The translations under genes and the position numbers were made by a program. A stretch of 37,001 nucleotides of DNA. Origin: Pseudomonadota bacterium. Lineage in GTDB: Bacteria > Pseudomonadota > Alphaproteobacteria > Sphingomonadales > Sphingomonadaceae. This document shows positions 1 through 10,630 of this stretch, in pieces. Numbering within the stretch: position 1 is the first letter of the stretch; each line of letters starts with the position of its first letter. The notes under the pieces were generated by a model. It was not told where the DNA came from, did no database searches, and was given only the letters and a program-made list of their open reading frames with translations. The stretch is from the NCBI GenBank assembly GCA_021849075.1, contig JAJZTH010000031.1:1-37001 (forward strand), in the 5' to 3' direction.

Positions 1-54
1 CAAAAGCTGATCGAGAAGCTCATTCGGTATGGCAGGTTCTTTGCGTCGTGACAT
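1..54 (-). CDS. IS256-family transposase, N-terminal fragment cut by window edge
   Basis: Eighteen codons are visible, starting with ATG at 54 and reading MSRRKEPAIP and on to DQLL. This is the typical start of alphaproteobacterial IS256-family (DDE) transposases, which cut and paste or copy their own element. No stop is reached before the window edge, so intactness cannot be judged. The matching C-terminus of the same family is seen at 36919-37001 in the other copy. The family call rests on remembered sequence plus the paired terminal repeats. Confidence 0.75.
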   Translation of the reverse strand, partial: MSRRKEPAIPNELLDQLL

Positions 55-111
55 AGTGGGACTCCTTGTTGCCCATTATGCCCGGCCACACACGGAAATC
101 CTGACAGTCCC
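1..111 (-). mobile_element. IS256-family insertion sequence, left copy (one end only)
   Basis: Only the transposase-start end of this element is inside the window; the rest lies to the left. Its terminal repeat occupies 80-111 and is a perfect 32-bp reverse complement of 36878-36909 at the other end of the window. The transposase begins 25 bp inside the repeat. Both copies read on the minus strand, so they are direct repeats enclosing 36.8 kb. They may be two real insertions or the edges of an assembly contig that broke at a repeated element. Confidence 0.85.
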
Positions 112-134
112 CGCTGCGCTCGCACCCACCCCAC

Positions 135-156
135 CCCCTCCCTTGAAAGGGAGGGG
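135..156. repeat. Short GC-rich palindrome (REP-like)
   Basis: Two perfect 10-bp arms (135-144 and 147-156) separated by two bases form a near-perfect palindrome of the CCCCTCCCTT type. Such palindromes are frequent between genes in sphingomonads. It lies downstream of the small gene at 180-401 and could end its transcript, but there is no clear T-run. Confidence 0.5.
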
Positions 157-179
157 CTAATTATGTCTGCCTTTGGCCG

Positions 180-401
180 TTATGTGTCGAGCCCGGCTTT
201 GGCTTCTGCGACGAGCGTTCTGAGGACGGCCTCACCTTCCTCGTCTATCGGCAAATCCACAGCAAGAGCACGCCGACGAATGCTTTCCATTCGACGGTCA
301 CGAAGCGGGCAAGACGTGAAGTCATCCCAGTCCCATTCGCCACCCGTTCCGGCAAGAAAAGCGCTGATCGCCTCAACGGTATATCGCTGCTCGTCCTTCA
401 T
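180..401 (-). CDS. Small hypothetical protein (73 aa)
   Basis: I do not recognise a family. The product is acidic and soluble with no signal peptide or membrane segment; it opens MKDEQRYTVEAI and has a WDWDD stretch followed by an arginine-rich helix (about 33-46) and a mixed-charge helix to the end. The ATG at 401 is preceded by GAAGGTGG at Shine-Dalgarno distance, which makes a real gene likely. It lies between the IS end and the DUF952/gyrA pair. Codon use resembles the neighbouring core genes. The + strand frame over the same bases is an antisense shadow. Confidence 0.6.
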   Translation of the reverse strand: MKDEQRYTVEAISAFLAGTGGEWDWDDFTSCPLRDRRMESIRRRALAVDLPIDEEGEAVLRTLVAEAKAGLDT

Positions 402-495
402 GCCGCCACCTTCAAGGAACAGCAGCTATTGAGCAATGCTATATTGGTCCCGAATGGCAAGAAATGGTCGCTTCAAGCCTGTCGCCTCCTTCGTC

Positions 496-554
496 ATGCC
501 GATCTTGAACCGGCATCCCGCTTTTCTAAAAATAGCGAGACCCCGGATCGGGTC
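496..554. repeat. Pair of short palindromes between small gene and DUF952 gene
   Basis: Two small inverted repeats sit in the 188-bp gap: ATGCCG/CGGCAT arms at 496-501 and 511-516, and GACCC/GGGTC arms at 539-543 and 550-554. The second resembles the widespread alphaproteobacterial intergenic palindrome built on a GGATC core. They lie downstream of the gyrA-DUF952 transcript and may help end it. Nothing coding is convincing here. Confidence 0.35.
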
Positions 555-589
555 CAGGGTGACGGAGGTTGGGGGATATCCTGTTCCGC

Positions 590-933
590 TTAAAAGCCTG
601 CGGGGAACAGATGCGCGCCGTCGTCGCCGAGGCGCAGGACGACTTTGCCTGCCACGGCGCTGATCGGCAGGTCGCCATAGAGGTGGGGGAAGAGCGCGCC
701 GCCGCGCGAGACTTCCCATTTGATTGCGTCGCCAAAGGGGGCGAGGTCGATCATCAGCATGACGAGGCGGTCCTGGCCCGCGAAATGCTTGGCGACCGTT
801 TCGGCCGCCTGATCGCGCGTGGACATGTGAATATAGCCGTCGGTCAGGTCGATCGGTGCGCCCTTGAACACGCCGTCGGCCTTGAACTGGTCATATTGTT
901 CCGCCGTCAGCACCTTATAGGCGAAGAGGTCGC

Positions 934-937
<4 letters not shown>
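590..937 (-). CDS. DUF952 domain protein
   Basis: This 115-residue soluble protein matches the DUF952 family over its whole length. Landmarks are the N-terminal MSDLFAYKVL, then DGYIHMSTRDQAAET, and the WEVSRGGALFPHLYGDLP segment, all typical of the family. Its biochemical role is not established. Its ATG overlaps the gyrA stop as ATGA (934-937), so it is very probably translated by coupling from the gyrA message; linkage to gyrA may be incidental. No signal peptide is seen. Confidence 0.85.
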
Positions 938-3618
<2,681 letters not shown>

Positions 3619-3898
3619 TGCGATTCTCTTATGTGGATGGGTGTCACTGTCGCTGATGCACTAGCCCAGCGAAACAAATCTGTCACCCCTTGGTCCGGGG
3701 TGTGGCGCTCGTGCGTGCCGGCGGGGCGGCATGCTGTGTGACGAATATTTGCGGGCGGAACGAAGGGGGCGCATAACTGTTGCAAAATGCGACAAGATAG
3801 GCTTGTTCAATGCCCATTCACGCGCCGGCCCCTAATCGGCGCTCAATTGCTAAAGGTCGCCTGATCCCCCTGTCAGGCGCGCAGAGGAGATGAGGATC

Positions 3899-5173
3899 AT
3901 GCGTTTTGTTACCCCGGTGTCGCTCGCGCTGGCTCTGGCGTTGACCGGTGGCGCCGTTTCGGCCCCCGCCTTTGCCGCCAAGAAGGAAGAGAAGAAGGCT
4001 GGACCCCAGCTCAAGGTATCGCCCGACGTGATCAAGGCGTTGCAGACGGCGCAGAAGGCGGCGGAAGGCCAGGATTTCGCTGGCGCGAAGGCCGCTCTGG
4101 CCGAGGCTGACAGCAAGGCGACGTCGAACGATGACAAATATCAGATCGGCGCCATCAAGCTGAACACGTCGATCGCTTCCAAGGACGCGGCGTTGCAGGG
4201 CGAAGCCCTGACGCAGATGCTGGACAGCGGTCTGACCCCGCCCGAGCAGGCCGGCCAGTTCAACGCCATCGCCGCCGATCAGGCGTTGCAGGCGAAGAAT
4301 TTTGACCTTGCGATCCAGCGCGGTCAGGCCGCCGTCGCCGCCGGTTACAAGGCGGAAGCCGTCCAGCCGACCATCGCGCAAGCCTATTTCGGCAAGGCCG
4401 GCACCACCAACACGTCGGCCGAACCGGCGCGCGGCTTCACCCAGCAGGGCCTTGCCGCGCTGAAGTCGGCCGCCGACGCCATGAAGGCGTCGGGTCAGCA
4501 GGTGCCGGCGCAATGGTATCAGATCGGCGTCGGCCGTGCGGAAGGCGCCAAGCTGCCTGACGTGACCGAATGGGCGAAGATGGCCTATCAGGCGGAGCCC
4601 AGCGGCCAGAATCTGCGCACGCTCGTCCGCCTGTTCCAGCGCGCCAACCCCAATATCTCCAACCGCGAAAATCTGGACGTGCTGCGCCTGCTGGGGGCTT
4701 CGGACGGTCTGGTGGTCGCCGGCGACTTCACCGAATATGCCGAAATGGCGTCGAAGACCGGCATCTATGGCGAAGTGAAGTCGGTGATCGACAAGGGCCG
4801 GTCGAAGGGTGTGCTGAACGCCAGCGCCGGCGCAGACCTCTATTCGACCGCCGTGCCCAAGATCGCGGGCGACAAGGGATCGCTGGGGTCGGCCGAAGCC
4901 GATGCGAACAAGGCGGCCAATGGCAAGATCGCCGCGGCCACCGCCGACGCCTATCTGGGTTATGGCGATTATGCCAAGGCGATTTCCATGTTCGACCTGG
5001 CCAAGCAGAAGGGCGGCGTAGACGCGGATGAAATCAACACCCGTCTGGGCATCGCCAAGACGCTGGCCGGCGATACGGCCGGCGCCAAGACCGCTTTTGA
5101 AGCGGTGCAGGCCGGATCGCGCAAGGAAGTCGCGGGCTTGTGGATCGCCTATCTGGGCACCAAGGGCGCCTGA
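3899..5173 (+). CDS. Exported TPR-like protein, first of a tandem pair
   Basis: This protein of about 424 aa begins with a signal peptide (MRFVTPVSLALALAL, cleavage near PAFA-AKK) and continues as an alanine-rich all-helical protein with repeated A-rich helical pairs such as DFAGAKAALAEA and DYAKAISMFDLAKQKGGVDADE, consistent with degenerate tetratricopeptide repeats. A periplasmic scaffolding role is inferred; no enzyme motif is visible. I prefer ATG 3899 over ATG 3890 because AGAGGAG at 3883-3889 lies 9 bases upstream of 3899 but touches 3890. The next gene encodes a related protein of equal length and layout. Confidence 0.8.
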   Translation: MRFVTPVSLALALALTGGAVSAPAFAAKKEEKKAGPQLKVSPDVIKALQTAQKAAEGQDFAGAKAALAEADSKATSNDDKYQIGAIKLNTSIASKDAALQGEALTQMLDSGLTPPEQAGQFNAIAADQALQAKNFDLAIQRGQAAVAAGYKAEAVQPTIAQAYFGKAGTTNTSAEPARGFTQQGLAALKSAADAMKASGQQVPAQWYQIGVGRAEGAKLPDVTEWAKMAYQAEPSGQNLRTLVRLFQRANPNISNRENLDVLRLLGASDGLVVAGDFTEYAEMASKTGIYGEVKSVIDKGRSKGVLNASAGADLYSTAVPKIAGDKGSLGSAEADANKAANGKIAAATADAYLGYGDYAKAISMFDLAKQKGGVDADEINTRLGIAKTLAGDTAGAKTAFEAVQAGSRKEVAGLWIAYLGTKGA

Positions 5174-5185
5174 CGTCTGATGTTC

Positions 5186-5217
5186 GGGCGCGCCGCTTTC
5201 GGGCGGCGCGCCCTTTT
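5186..5217 (+). terminator. Rho-independent terminator candidate after first TPR gene
   Basis: A perfect 11-bp GC stem (5186-5196 with 5203-5213) closes a 6-base loop and is followed by TTTT at 5214-5217. It starts 13 bases after the stop codon. It may limit read-through into the second TPR gene, which begins 41 bases later. Confidence 0.75.
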
Positions 5218-5258
5218 CGATTCTGATTATCTTTTTGCTGGGGGAGGCCGGGACGGCC

Positions 5259-6503
5259 ATGCGCATTCATCATCTTCTGTCGTCCCGTCTGGTGCTGGCG
5301 ATCGCCGTGGCGGCGTCGGTCGCGACGCCCGCTGTGGCGAAGAAAAAGCCGGTCGTCGCCGGGCCACCGATTATCTTGTCCGATGCCTTCCGCGCCAATG
5401 TGCAGGCGGCGGAAGCGGCGCTGAGGGCGCGCGACGCCGCGAGTGCGAGCACCCAGATTGCCGCGCTCAGCCCGACGACCGATATGGAAGCCTATTTGGC
5501 GGCGGGCCTGCGATTCCAGCTGGCCGTGCTGCGCGGCGATGTGCAGGCGGAGCGGGTCGCGCTGACCGACCTGTTCAAGACGACATCTCTGCCGCGATCG
5601 GACGCGCCGCGTCTGCGCTATGTGGCGGGCTATCTGTCCTATCGCGTCGGCAATTATGACGATGCGACGGCGCAACTCGATTACGCCAAGACGTTGGGCT
5701 ATGATGGTGTCGATGCGACGATGCTGCGCGCGGACATCGCGTTGCGGCGGAACAAGCCCAAGGAAGCCCGTCCGTTCGTGCAGGCGGCCATCGCCGCGCA
5801 GAAGGCGGCTGGCAAGCCGGTGCCGATTTCCTGGATCGACCGAGCGATTTCCATGGCCTATCAGGCGGGTGACTGGACCGAAGTGGGCCAGCTCTATCGC
5901 GAGCGGCTGAACCAGCAGGAAAGCCGGGAAGACTGGCGCGCAGCGCTGGTCAATTATCAGACCGGCGCAGACCCCGAGCCGCAGTTGCAACTGGACCTGT
6001 ATCGCCTGCAGGCCGCCAATGGCGCGATGGCGAGCGAGCGGGATTATCAAGCCTATGCCCAGGCCGCGGAGAAGGCGGGCTGCTATGCCGAAGCGCGAAC
6101 CATCATCGAGGCCGGGCGCGCCGCCGGCAAGCTGACGGCGGCGCAGGCGGCGACCAGCCAGCTGCTCAAATCCGTGACACCCAAGGCGACGAAGGAAATC
6201 GCGGCGCTGCCCGCGCAGGCGAAGAAGGCGGCGGCGGCGAGCAGTGGCAAGGATGCGCTGGCCGTGGCCGACAGCTATTTTTCGCTCAGCCAATATCCGC
6301 AGGCGGCCGAACAATATCGCGCGGCGATCGCCAAGGGCGGGGTGGACGCCGATCGCGCCAATGCGCGGCTGGGCGTGGCGCTGGCCCGATCGGGCGATCT
6401 GGCCAATGCGCAGTCGGCGCTGGCGCAGGTCAACGGCAGCTGGGCGCCCGTCGCCGGCTTCTGGTCGGCTTGGGTGGCGGAAAAGAGCCGGAAGGCGGGC
6501 TGA
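5259..6503 (+). CDS. Exported TPR-like protein, second of a tandem pair
   Basis: This protein of about 414 aa opens with a signal peptide (MRIHHLLSSRLVLAIAV, cleavage near AVA-KKK) followed by a lysine-rich start of the mature protein, as in its upstream neighbour. The body is alanine-rich paired helices (for example GNYDDATAQLDYAKTLGYDG and QYPQAAEQYRAAIAKGGVDADRANARLG). The latter matches the C-terminal TPR of the upstream protein closely, so the two are tandem paralogues. Start: ATG 5259 has GGGGAGG about 11 bases upstream and leads directly into the signal peptide, and is preferred to TTG 5235. Function unknown. Confidence 0.8.
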   Translation: MRIHHLLSSRLVLAIAVAASVATPAVAKKKPVVAGPPIILSDAFRANVQAAEAALRARDAASASTQIAALSPTTDMEAYLAAGLRFQLAVLRGDVQAERVALTDLFKTTSLPRSDAPRLRYVAGYLSYRVGNYDDATAQLDYAKTLGYDGVDATMLRADIALRRNKPKEARPFVQAAIAAQKAAGKPVPISWIDRAISMAYQAGDWTEVGQLYRERLNQQESREDWRAALVNYQTGADPEPQLQLDLYRLQAANGAMASERDYQAYAQAAEKAGCYAEARTIIEAGRAAGKLTAAQAATSQLLKSVTPKATKEIAALPAQAKKAAAASSGKDALAVADSYFSLSQYPQAAEQYRAAIAKGGVDADRANARLGVALARSGDLANAQSALAQVNGSWAPVAGFWSAWVAEKSRKAG

Positions 6504-6517
6504 GAGCCTGTTTGGAA

Positions 6518-6607
6518 ATGCGCCTCCGGCGCATCCGCACCAGCCCACACCCCCACCCGACCTCCTCGACATGGTATGCTGATGGGTGGTCGGGTGGGGG
6601 TGTGGGC
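6518..6607. repeat. Long perfect inverted repeat plus small hairpin
   Basis: A small hairpin (ATGCGCC/GGCGCAT, 6518-6534) is followed by a large one with perfect 20-bp arms at 6543-6562 and 6588-6607 around a 25-base loop. The arms are built of CCCACCC-type GC-rich sequence. There is no T-run, so this is more probably an intergenic repeat than a simple terminator. It fills the first part of the 413-bp gap after the second TPR gene. Confidence 0.65.
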
Positions 6608-6714
6608 CGGTGCCGCCACGAAAATGCGCCCTTTCGCGCATAGCATTCGGGCGTCATCCGGAGCAGATGACGGCCCGCAAATTGCGGAAAAAAGGATTCT
6701 TAGGGTAACGCGCT

Positions 6715-6813
6715 TTAAATAGGAGCCGTTCGCCCTGAGCTTGTCAAAGGGCCGTAGTTTTTGAAGAACAAGGCGGGGCTTCGACAGGCTCAGGGCGAAC
6801 GGCTCTTATTTAA
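6715..6813. repeat. 31-bp inverted repeat with GTTCGCCCTGAG core
   Basis: Arms at 6715-6745 and 6783-6813 are inverted copies with only two differences, spaced by 37 bases. The core GTTCGCCCTGAG...TTGTC is a widespread dispersed repeat of sphingomonad and related genomes, usually found as single or paired copies between genes. The pair here could form a long cruciform or RNA hairpin. No coding sequence is seen in 6504-6916. Confidence 0.75.
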
Positions 6814-6827
6814 GCTCTATGCTTTCG

Positions 6828-6861
6828 AACATGATGCGGCGCATTCCAGTCGCATCATGTT
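6828..6861. repeat. 11-bp inverted repeat AACATGATGCG
   Basis: Perfect 11-bp arms at 6828-6838 and 6851-6861 flank a 12-base loop. It lies just downstream of the minus-strand Lrp gene and could be part of its transcript end, although no T-run follows. Confidence 0.5.
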
Positions 6862-6916
6862 CCAAATCCGACTTCCGCTTCGCGCCGGTCGGATGGTGAC
6901 GATCAGATAGTGATGG

Positions 6917-7390
6917 TCAGACCGGCAGGGGCACGCCCGGCAGATTTTTCGAAGTGCGGATGGTCAGGGAGGTCTTCACGCTGACCACATTGGGCGCTGG
7001 CGTCAGCTTCGACGTCAGGAATTGCTGGAAGCTCTGAAGATCCTTCGCCACGACCTTCAGAATGAAGTCGATTTCGCCATTGAGCATATGGCATTCACGC
7101 ACTTCGGGCAGGCCGGCGACATGATCCTGAAACGCCTTCAGGTCCGATTCGGCCTGGCTTTTCAGGCTGACCATCGCGAATACGGTGATGGTGTAGCCCA
7201 GTAGCGCCGGATCGACGACGGCGTGATAGGAGGTAATGGCCCCCGCTTCCTCCAGCGCGCGCACGCGACGCAGGCAGGGCGGGGCGGTCAGGCCCACCTT
7301 CCGCGCCAGCTCCACATTGGTCATCCTGCCATCCCGCTGCAATTCTCCTAAAATTTGCAGGTCGATGTCGTCGATATTGGGGCCGGCCAT
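6917..7390 (-). CDS. Lrp/AsnC-family transcriptional regulator
   Basis: The 157-aa product has the complete Lrp/AsnC layout: an N-terminal winged helix-turn-helix (about 8-60, MTNVELARKVGLTAPPCLRR as recognition region) and a C-terminal RAM/AsnC ligand-binding domain (about 70-145) with the family's VRECHMLNGEIDF segment. Members form octamers or dimers that respond to amino acids and often control a neighbouring amino-acid gene; none is adjacent here, so the target is unknown. The ATG at 7390 has AGGAAA about 9 bases upstream. It is divergent from the histidine kinase gene across 162 bp, where autoregulation is plausible. Confidence 0.93.
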   Translation of the reverse strand: MAGPNIDDIDLQILGELQRDGRMTNVELARKVGLTAPPCLRRVRALEEAGAITSYHAVVDPALLGYTITVFAMVSLKSQAESDLKAFQDHVAGLPEVRECHMLNGEIDFILKVVAKDLQSFQQFLTSKLTPAPNVVSVKTSLTIRTSKNLPGVPLPV

Positions 7391-7552
7391 TAGTGCGATT
7401 ATTTCCTGTCCTGTTTGAACCCTGCATCATAATAATATTTCAGGGCATTGCAATTGTCCCACTATGCGACGGTCGTTTTTGTTCGTGGGATCAGGCTCTT
7501 TCCCTTTTTTCTCCAAGCGCCTATCGATAATGGGAACGGCATCGAAAGGGTG

Positions 7553-9340
7553 ATGGGGCATGCTCCTCCCGACGATGCGCAATGGGGATTTTTCGTGCGT
7601 TTCAACGATCTCATGCAAACAGTGCTGGCGGCCGAAGACCGTGGCGGGCTGGGTGGCGTGACATTGTGGCGCCAGTGCGTCGACCTGCTGGCGCAGCGGG
7701 ACGCGGCGGGCCGTTCCGCCATGGCCGAGCAGGAGCGCGAGGCGCTGCTGGAGCGTTTGTCTTTGCTGCGATCGAAGCTGAGCGAGACGCAACGAATCGC
7801 GACTGTCGTGGAATTGGGCGGGCGGCTGCGTTCCCCCAGCCTGATCCGATTTTTTGCGCAGGACCGCCCGTCGATCGCAGCGGCGGCGATGGCGCGCGCG
7901 CAATTGCCCGATAACGCCTGGGTGGATGTGTTGCCGCATCTGACGCCGACGGCGCGGGGCGTGCTGCGCGGGCGGCGCGACATCGGCCCGGAAACGCGCA
8001 AGGCGCTGGAGGCGTTTGGCGCTCATGATCTGGTGCTGACGACGGTGCGGCACGACATGGTCGGGCAGAGCGACATGCTGCTGACGCCGGACATGGAGGC
8101 CGAGTCCGATCCCATCGCGCTTTACCCGACAGCGGCGGAGCAGGGCGCGGCAAGCGTCACGCCGTTGCGCCCGCCGGTGCAGGACGAGGGGCAAATCCGC
8201 AATCTGGTCGATCGCATCGCCCAGTTCACCAGCACCCGCAAGACGCCGGATGCCGTTGTCGCGCCGGCGACGGATGCGGGTGAGGACGCCGTCGCCGCCA
8301 CGCGCAGCTTTGCGTTCGAAACCGATTCGGCCGGCATCCTATTGTGGATTGATCAGGGACCGCGTGCGGCGCTGATCGGCCTGTCGCTGGGCGAGATCGC
8401 GCTGGAGGGCGGGAGCGGCCCGGACGGGCATGTGGCCGGGGCCTTTGCCCGGCGCAGCGGCTTCCAAAATGGGCGCTTCACCATCGTTGGCGGCGCCATG
8501 GCCGGCGAATGGCGGTTGTCCGCCACCCCCTTCTTCGATGCGCGATCGGGCCGTTTTCAGGGCTATCGCGGGCAGGCGCGTCGCCCCTATCTGCATGAAG
8601 TGGCCAGTGAGCCGAAGCCGTCGGCGATGGCGATCGCCGGCCTGTCGGCGGATTCGCTGCGGCAGCTGGTGCATGAACTGCGCACGCCGCTGAATGCGAT
8701 TCTGGGCTTTGCCGAGATTATCGAGCAGGAATTATTCGGTCCGGCAGGCGGCGAATATCGCGACATGGCCGGCAAGATCGCCGTCGATGCGCGCCATTTG
8801 CTGGCGGCGTTCGATGATCTGGACCTGGCCGCGCGCGTTTCACGCGGCGATGGCACCAGCGCGCCGCAACTGGTCGATCCCGCACTGCTGGTGACGCAGG
8901 TGGCGACCCGCTTTTGCGAACAGGGAACCGCCGGCATCGACATCGCCATGGCGCCCGGCCTGCCGCAGGTGCGGGTCGATCCTGTGCAGGGCGAACGCAT
9001 GGTGCAGCATCTGATGCGCACATTATTGTCGGTGTCGCCGGCTTCGGAAAAGCTGGTCGGGGCCTGCTGGTTCCAGCCTGACGGCGGCAGCGGCCATGTG
9101 GTGCTGGCGATCGACCGGCCTTCCAGCCTGGCCGGCATGGAAGAAACGCAACTGCTCGATCCGGGCTATAGCAGCGAACGCGATTGGGCGGATGGGCCAT
9201 TGCTGGGCATGGGCTTTTCGCTGCGTCTGATCCGCGGATTGGCCGCGACCTGCGGCGGCAATCTGACGATCGAGCCGGCGCGGCTATTGCTGGCGATCCC
9301 GGCGGTAACGGCTGTTGCCGACATTGCCGATCAGGCATGA
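7553..9340 (+). CDS. Atypical sensor histidine kinase, soluble
   Basis: The protein (about 595 aa from ATG 7553) has a classical dimerisation H-box, LRQLVHELRTPLNAILGF, with the phospho-acceptor His374. The N-terminal 250 residues are helical and unlike known sensor domains to my eye; a PAS-like segment (about 255-345, SAGILLWIDQGP to FQGYRGQARRPY) precedes the H-box. The C-terminal third sits where HATPase_c belongs, but I cannot find a clear N-box or G1 box; only GMGFSLRLIRGLAATCGGNL resembles the G2 end. It has no transmembrane segments. No response regulator is adjacent. A start at TTG 7448 is possible but lacks a binding site. Confidence 0.8.
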   Translation: MGHAPPDDAQWGFFVRFNDLMQTVLAAEDRGGLGGVTLWRQCVDLLAQRDAAGRSAMAEQEREALLERLSLLRSKLSETQRIATVVELGGRLRSPSLIRFFAQDRPSIAAAAMARAQLPDNAWVDVLPHLTPTARGVLRGRRDIGPETRKALEAFGAHDLVLTTVRHDMVGQSDMLLTPDMEAESDPIALYPTAAEQGAASVTPLRPPVQDEGQIRNLVDRIAQFTSTRKTPDAVVAPATDAGEDAVAATRSFAFETDSAGILLWIDQGPRAALIGLSLGEIALEGGSGPDGHVAGAFARRSGFQNGRFTIVGGAMAGEWRLSATPFFDARSGRFQGYRGQARRPYLHEVASEPKPSAMAIAGLSADSLRQLVHELRTPLNAILGFAEIIEQELFGPAGGEYRDMAGKIAVDARHLLAAFDDLDLAARVSRGDGTSAPQLVDPALLVTQVATRFCEQGTAGIDIAMAPGLPQVRVDPVQGERMVQHLMRTLLSVSPASEKLVGACWFQPDGGSGHVVLAIDRPSSLAGMEETQLLDPGYSSERDWADGPLLGMGFSLRLIRGLAATCGGNLTIEPARLLLAIPAVTAVADIADQA

Positions 9341-9386
9341 GATAGCGGGAAACCCTATCGCAACCATTATGGGATAGCGCACAGGC

Positions 9387-10424
9387 ATGACCGCTACCCA
9401 CCATGACGGCAATCTGTTGCAGCCGCCCGCGCCGCAGGACATGATTGCGCTCGACCCAGCCTTTGGCACGCGCTTCATGCTGTTTGTCGATACCGAGGAG
9501 GAATTCGACTGGTCCGCGCCGTTCAGCCGCACCGGCCATGGCGTGACGGCGCTGGACGGCATGGCGCGCGGACAGGATTATTTCGCGGCGGCTGGGGTGA
9601 GGCCCGTCTATGTGACCGACTATCCCGTCATCGACAGCGACGCCGCCGCCGCGATGATGGGGCAATGGGCCAGCGACGGCGCGGCCGATATCGGCGCGCA
9701 CCTCCACCCCTGGGTCAATCCGCCCCATGTCGAGGATGTGAACGCCGCCAACAGCTATGTCGGTTTCCTGCCCGAAGAAGTGGAGCGGGCGAAGCTGGAG
9801 GCGCTGTGCCGCCGGATCGAGGAACGGTTCGGGCGGCGGCCGATCGCCTATCGCGCTGGCCGCTACGGCATTGGCCGCAATAGCGGGCGGCTGCTGGAGG
9901 AGGCTGGATTTCGGCTCGACAGCTCCGTGCGCAGCCGCTTCGATTATAGCCATCAATATGGCCCGGATTTCCATGGTCTGCCGCAAAACCCCTATTGGGC
10001 GGGGCCGACCCGCTCACTGGTCGAATTGCCCCTGTCCACCGCCTTTGTCGGCCTGTTGCGGGGGGGCGGGGAGCGCCTCTATCGCGCGGCGCAGGCGATG
10101 GGTCCGCTGGCGGGTGCCCTGTCCCGCGCTAGGATGCTCAGTCGCGTGCCGCTTACGCCCGAAGGCGTGCCGGCGCACGAAGCGATCGCCGCGATCGACG
10201 CCCTGATCGAGGAGGGCGTGCGGTTGCTCAATTTTAGTTTCCATTCGCCAACGCTGGCGCCGGGACACACCCCTTATGTCCGTGACGAGGCGGATCGCAC
10301 CGCCTTTTACGGGTGGTGGGACAGGATATTGAACCATCTGGCGATGCGTGGCGTGGACGCCGCCAGCCTGGATCAACTGCTTAACGCCGTGCCGATGCGC
10401 GCGGAGGCTTGCCAAGCGGCGTGA
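9387..10424 (+). CDS. Polysaccharide deacetylase-family protein (NodB fold)
   Basis: The 345-aa product carries the NodB-like metal motif as DTEEEFDW (Asp35 start) and DIGAHLHPW (His105, His107), followed by AYRAGRYGIG, as in the WalW-type polysaccharide deacetylase relatives of sphingomonads. These enzymes remove N- or O-acetyl groups from glycans; the true substrate is unknown. There is no signal peptide, which suggests action on a cytoplasmic lipid-linked or nucleotide-linked glycan. It starts 46 bases after the histidine kinase stop and may be cotranscribed with it. It is the last core gene before the tRNA. Confidence 0.85.
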   Translation: MTATHHDGNLLQPPAPQDMIALDPAFGTRFMLFVDTEEEFDWSAPFSRTGHGVTALDGMARGQDYFAAAGVRPVYVTDYPVIDSDAAAAMMGQWASDGAADIGAHLHPWVNPPHVEDVNAANSYVGFLPEEVERAKLEALCRRIEERFGRRPIAYRAGRYGIGRNSGRLLEEAGFRLDSSVRSRFDYSHQYGPDFHGLPQNPYWAGPTRSLVELPLSTAFVGLLRGGGERLYRAAQAMGPLAGALSRARMLSRVPLTPEGVPAHEAIAAIDALIEEGVRLLNFSFHSPTLAPGHTPYVRDEADRTAFYGWWDRILNHLAMRGVDAASLDQLLNAVPMRAEACQAA

Positions 10425-10449
10425 TGCTGCCTATCGGCATGCGCAGGTG

Positions 10450-10526
10450 GGGCCTGTAGCTCAATTGGTTAGAGCTGTCCGCTCATAACGGATAGGTTGC
10501 GGGTTCAAGTCCTGCCGGGCCCACCA
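10450..10526 (+). tRNA. tRNA with anticodon CAT, probably tRNA-Ile2 (lysidine type)
   Basis: A 77-nt cloverleaf is complete: acceptor GGGCCTG pairing with CGGGCCC, D-arm, anticodon loop CTCATAA (CAT at 10484-10486), T-arm with GGTTCAAGT, discriminator A and encoded CCA at 10524-10526. CAT could be methionine, but the acceptor carries C4-G69 and C5-G68, the pairs by which TilS recognises tRNA-Ile2 and makes lysidine at position 34, so Ile(AUA decoding) is preferred. Automatic tools may label it Met. The integrase begins 163 bp downstream, so the 3' half is the probable attachment site. Confidence 0.93.
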
Positions 10527-10530
10527 AATA

Positions 10531-10560
10531 TTGCTTCCAAGACAGTTCTGATGCTATAAT
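10531..10560 (+). promoter_or_regulatory. Sigma70-like promoter candidate for integrase
   Basis: TTGCTT at 10531-10536 and a perfect TATAAT at 10555-10560 are separated by 18 bases and point to the integrase gene. It lies 5 bases after the tRNA CCA, on the element side of the presumed attachment site, where integrase promoters are often found. A second TATAAT at 10680-10685 is too close to the start codon and lacks a spaced -35. Confidence 0.5.
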
Positions 10561-10600
10561 AAACCTCTGAAATATTGGGGTTTTTCAGCGTTTTTGCTGT

Positions 10601-10630
10601 TCAGGACAGGTCAGGACAGACCAGGACAGT
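10601..10630. repeat. Three tandem 10-bp repeats (YCAGGACAGN), possible integrase arm sites
   Basis: Positions 10601-10610, 10611-10620 and 10621-10630 read TCAGGACAGG, TCAGGACAGA and CCAGGACAGT. The period of 10 bp places the copies on one face of the helix. They lie between the attachment tRNA and the integrase start, where arm-type recombinase or excisionase sites are expected. Function is inferred. Confidence 0.65.

Noticed and set aside
3818..6646. Long minus-strand frames (482 and 535 codons) over the TPR genes
   Set aside because: Composition is Arg/Gly/Leu-rich antisense sequence; the + strand frames have signal peptides and ribosome-binding sites.
7448..7552. TTG start extending the histidine kinase by 35 residues
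   Set aside because: No ribosome-binding site and the extra residues look unlike the protein; it would also occupy the regulator-kinase promoter space.
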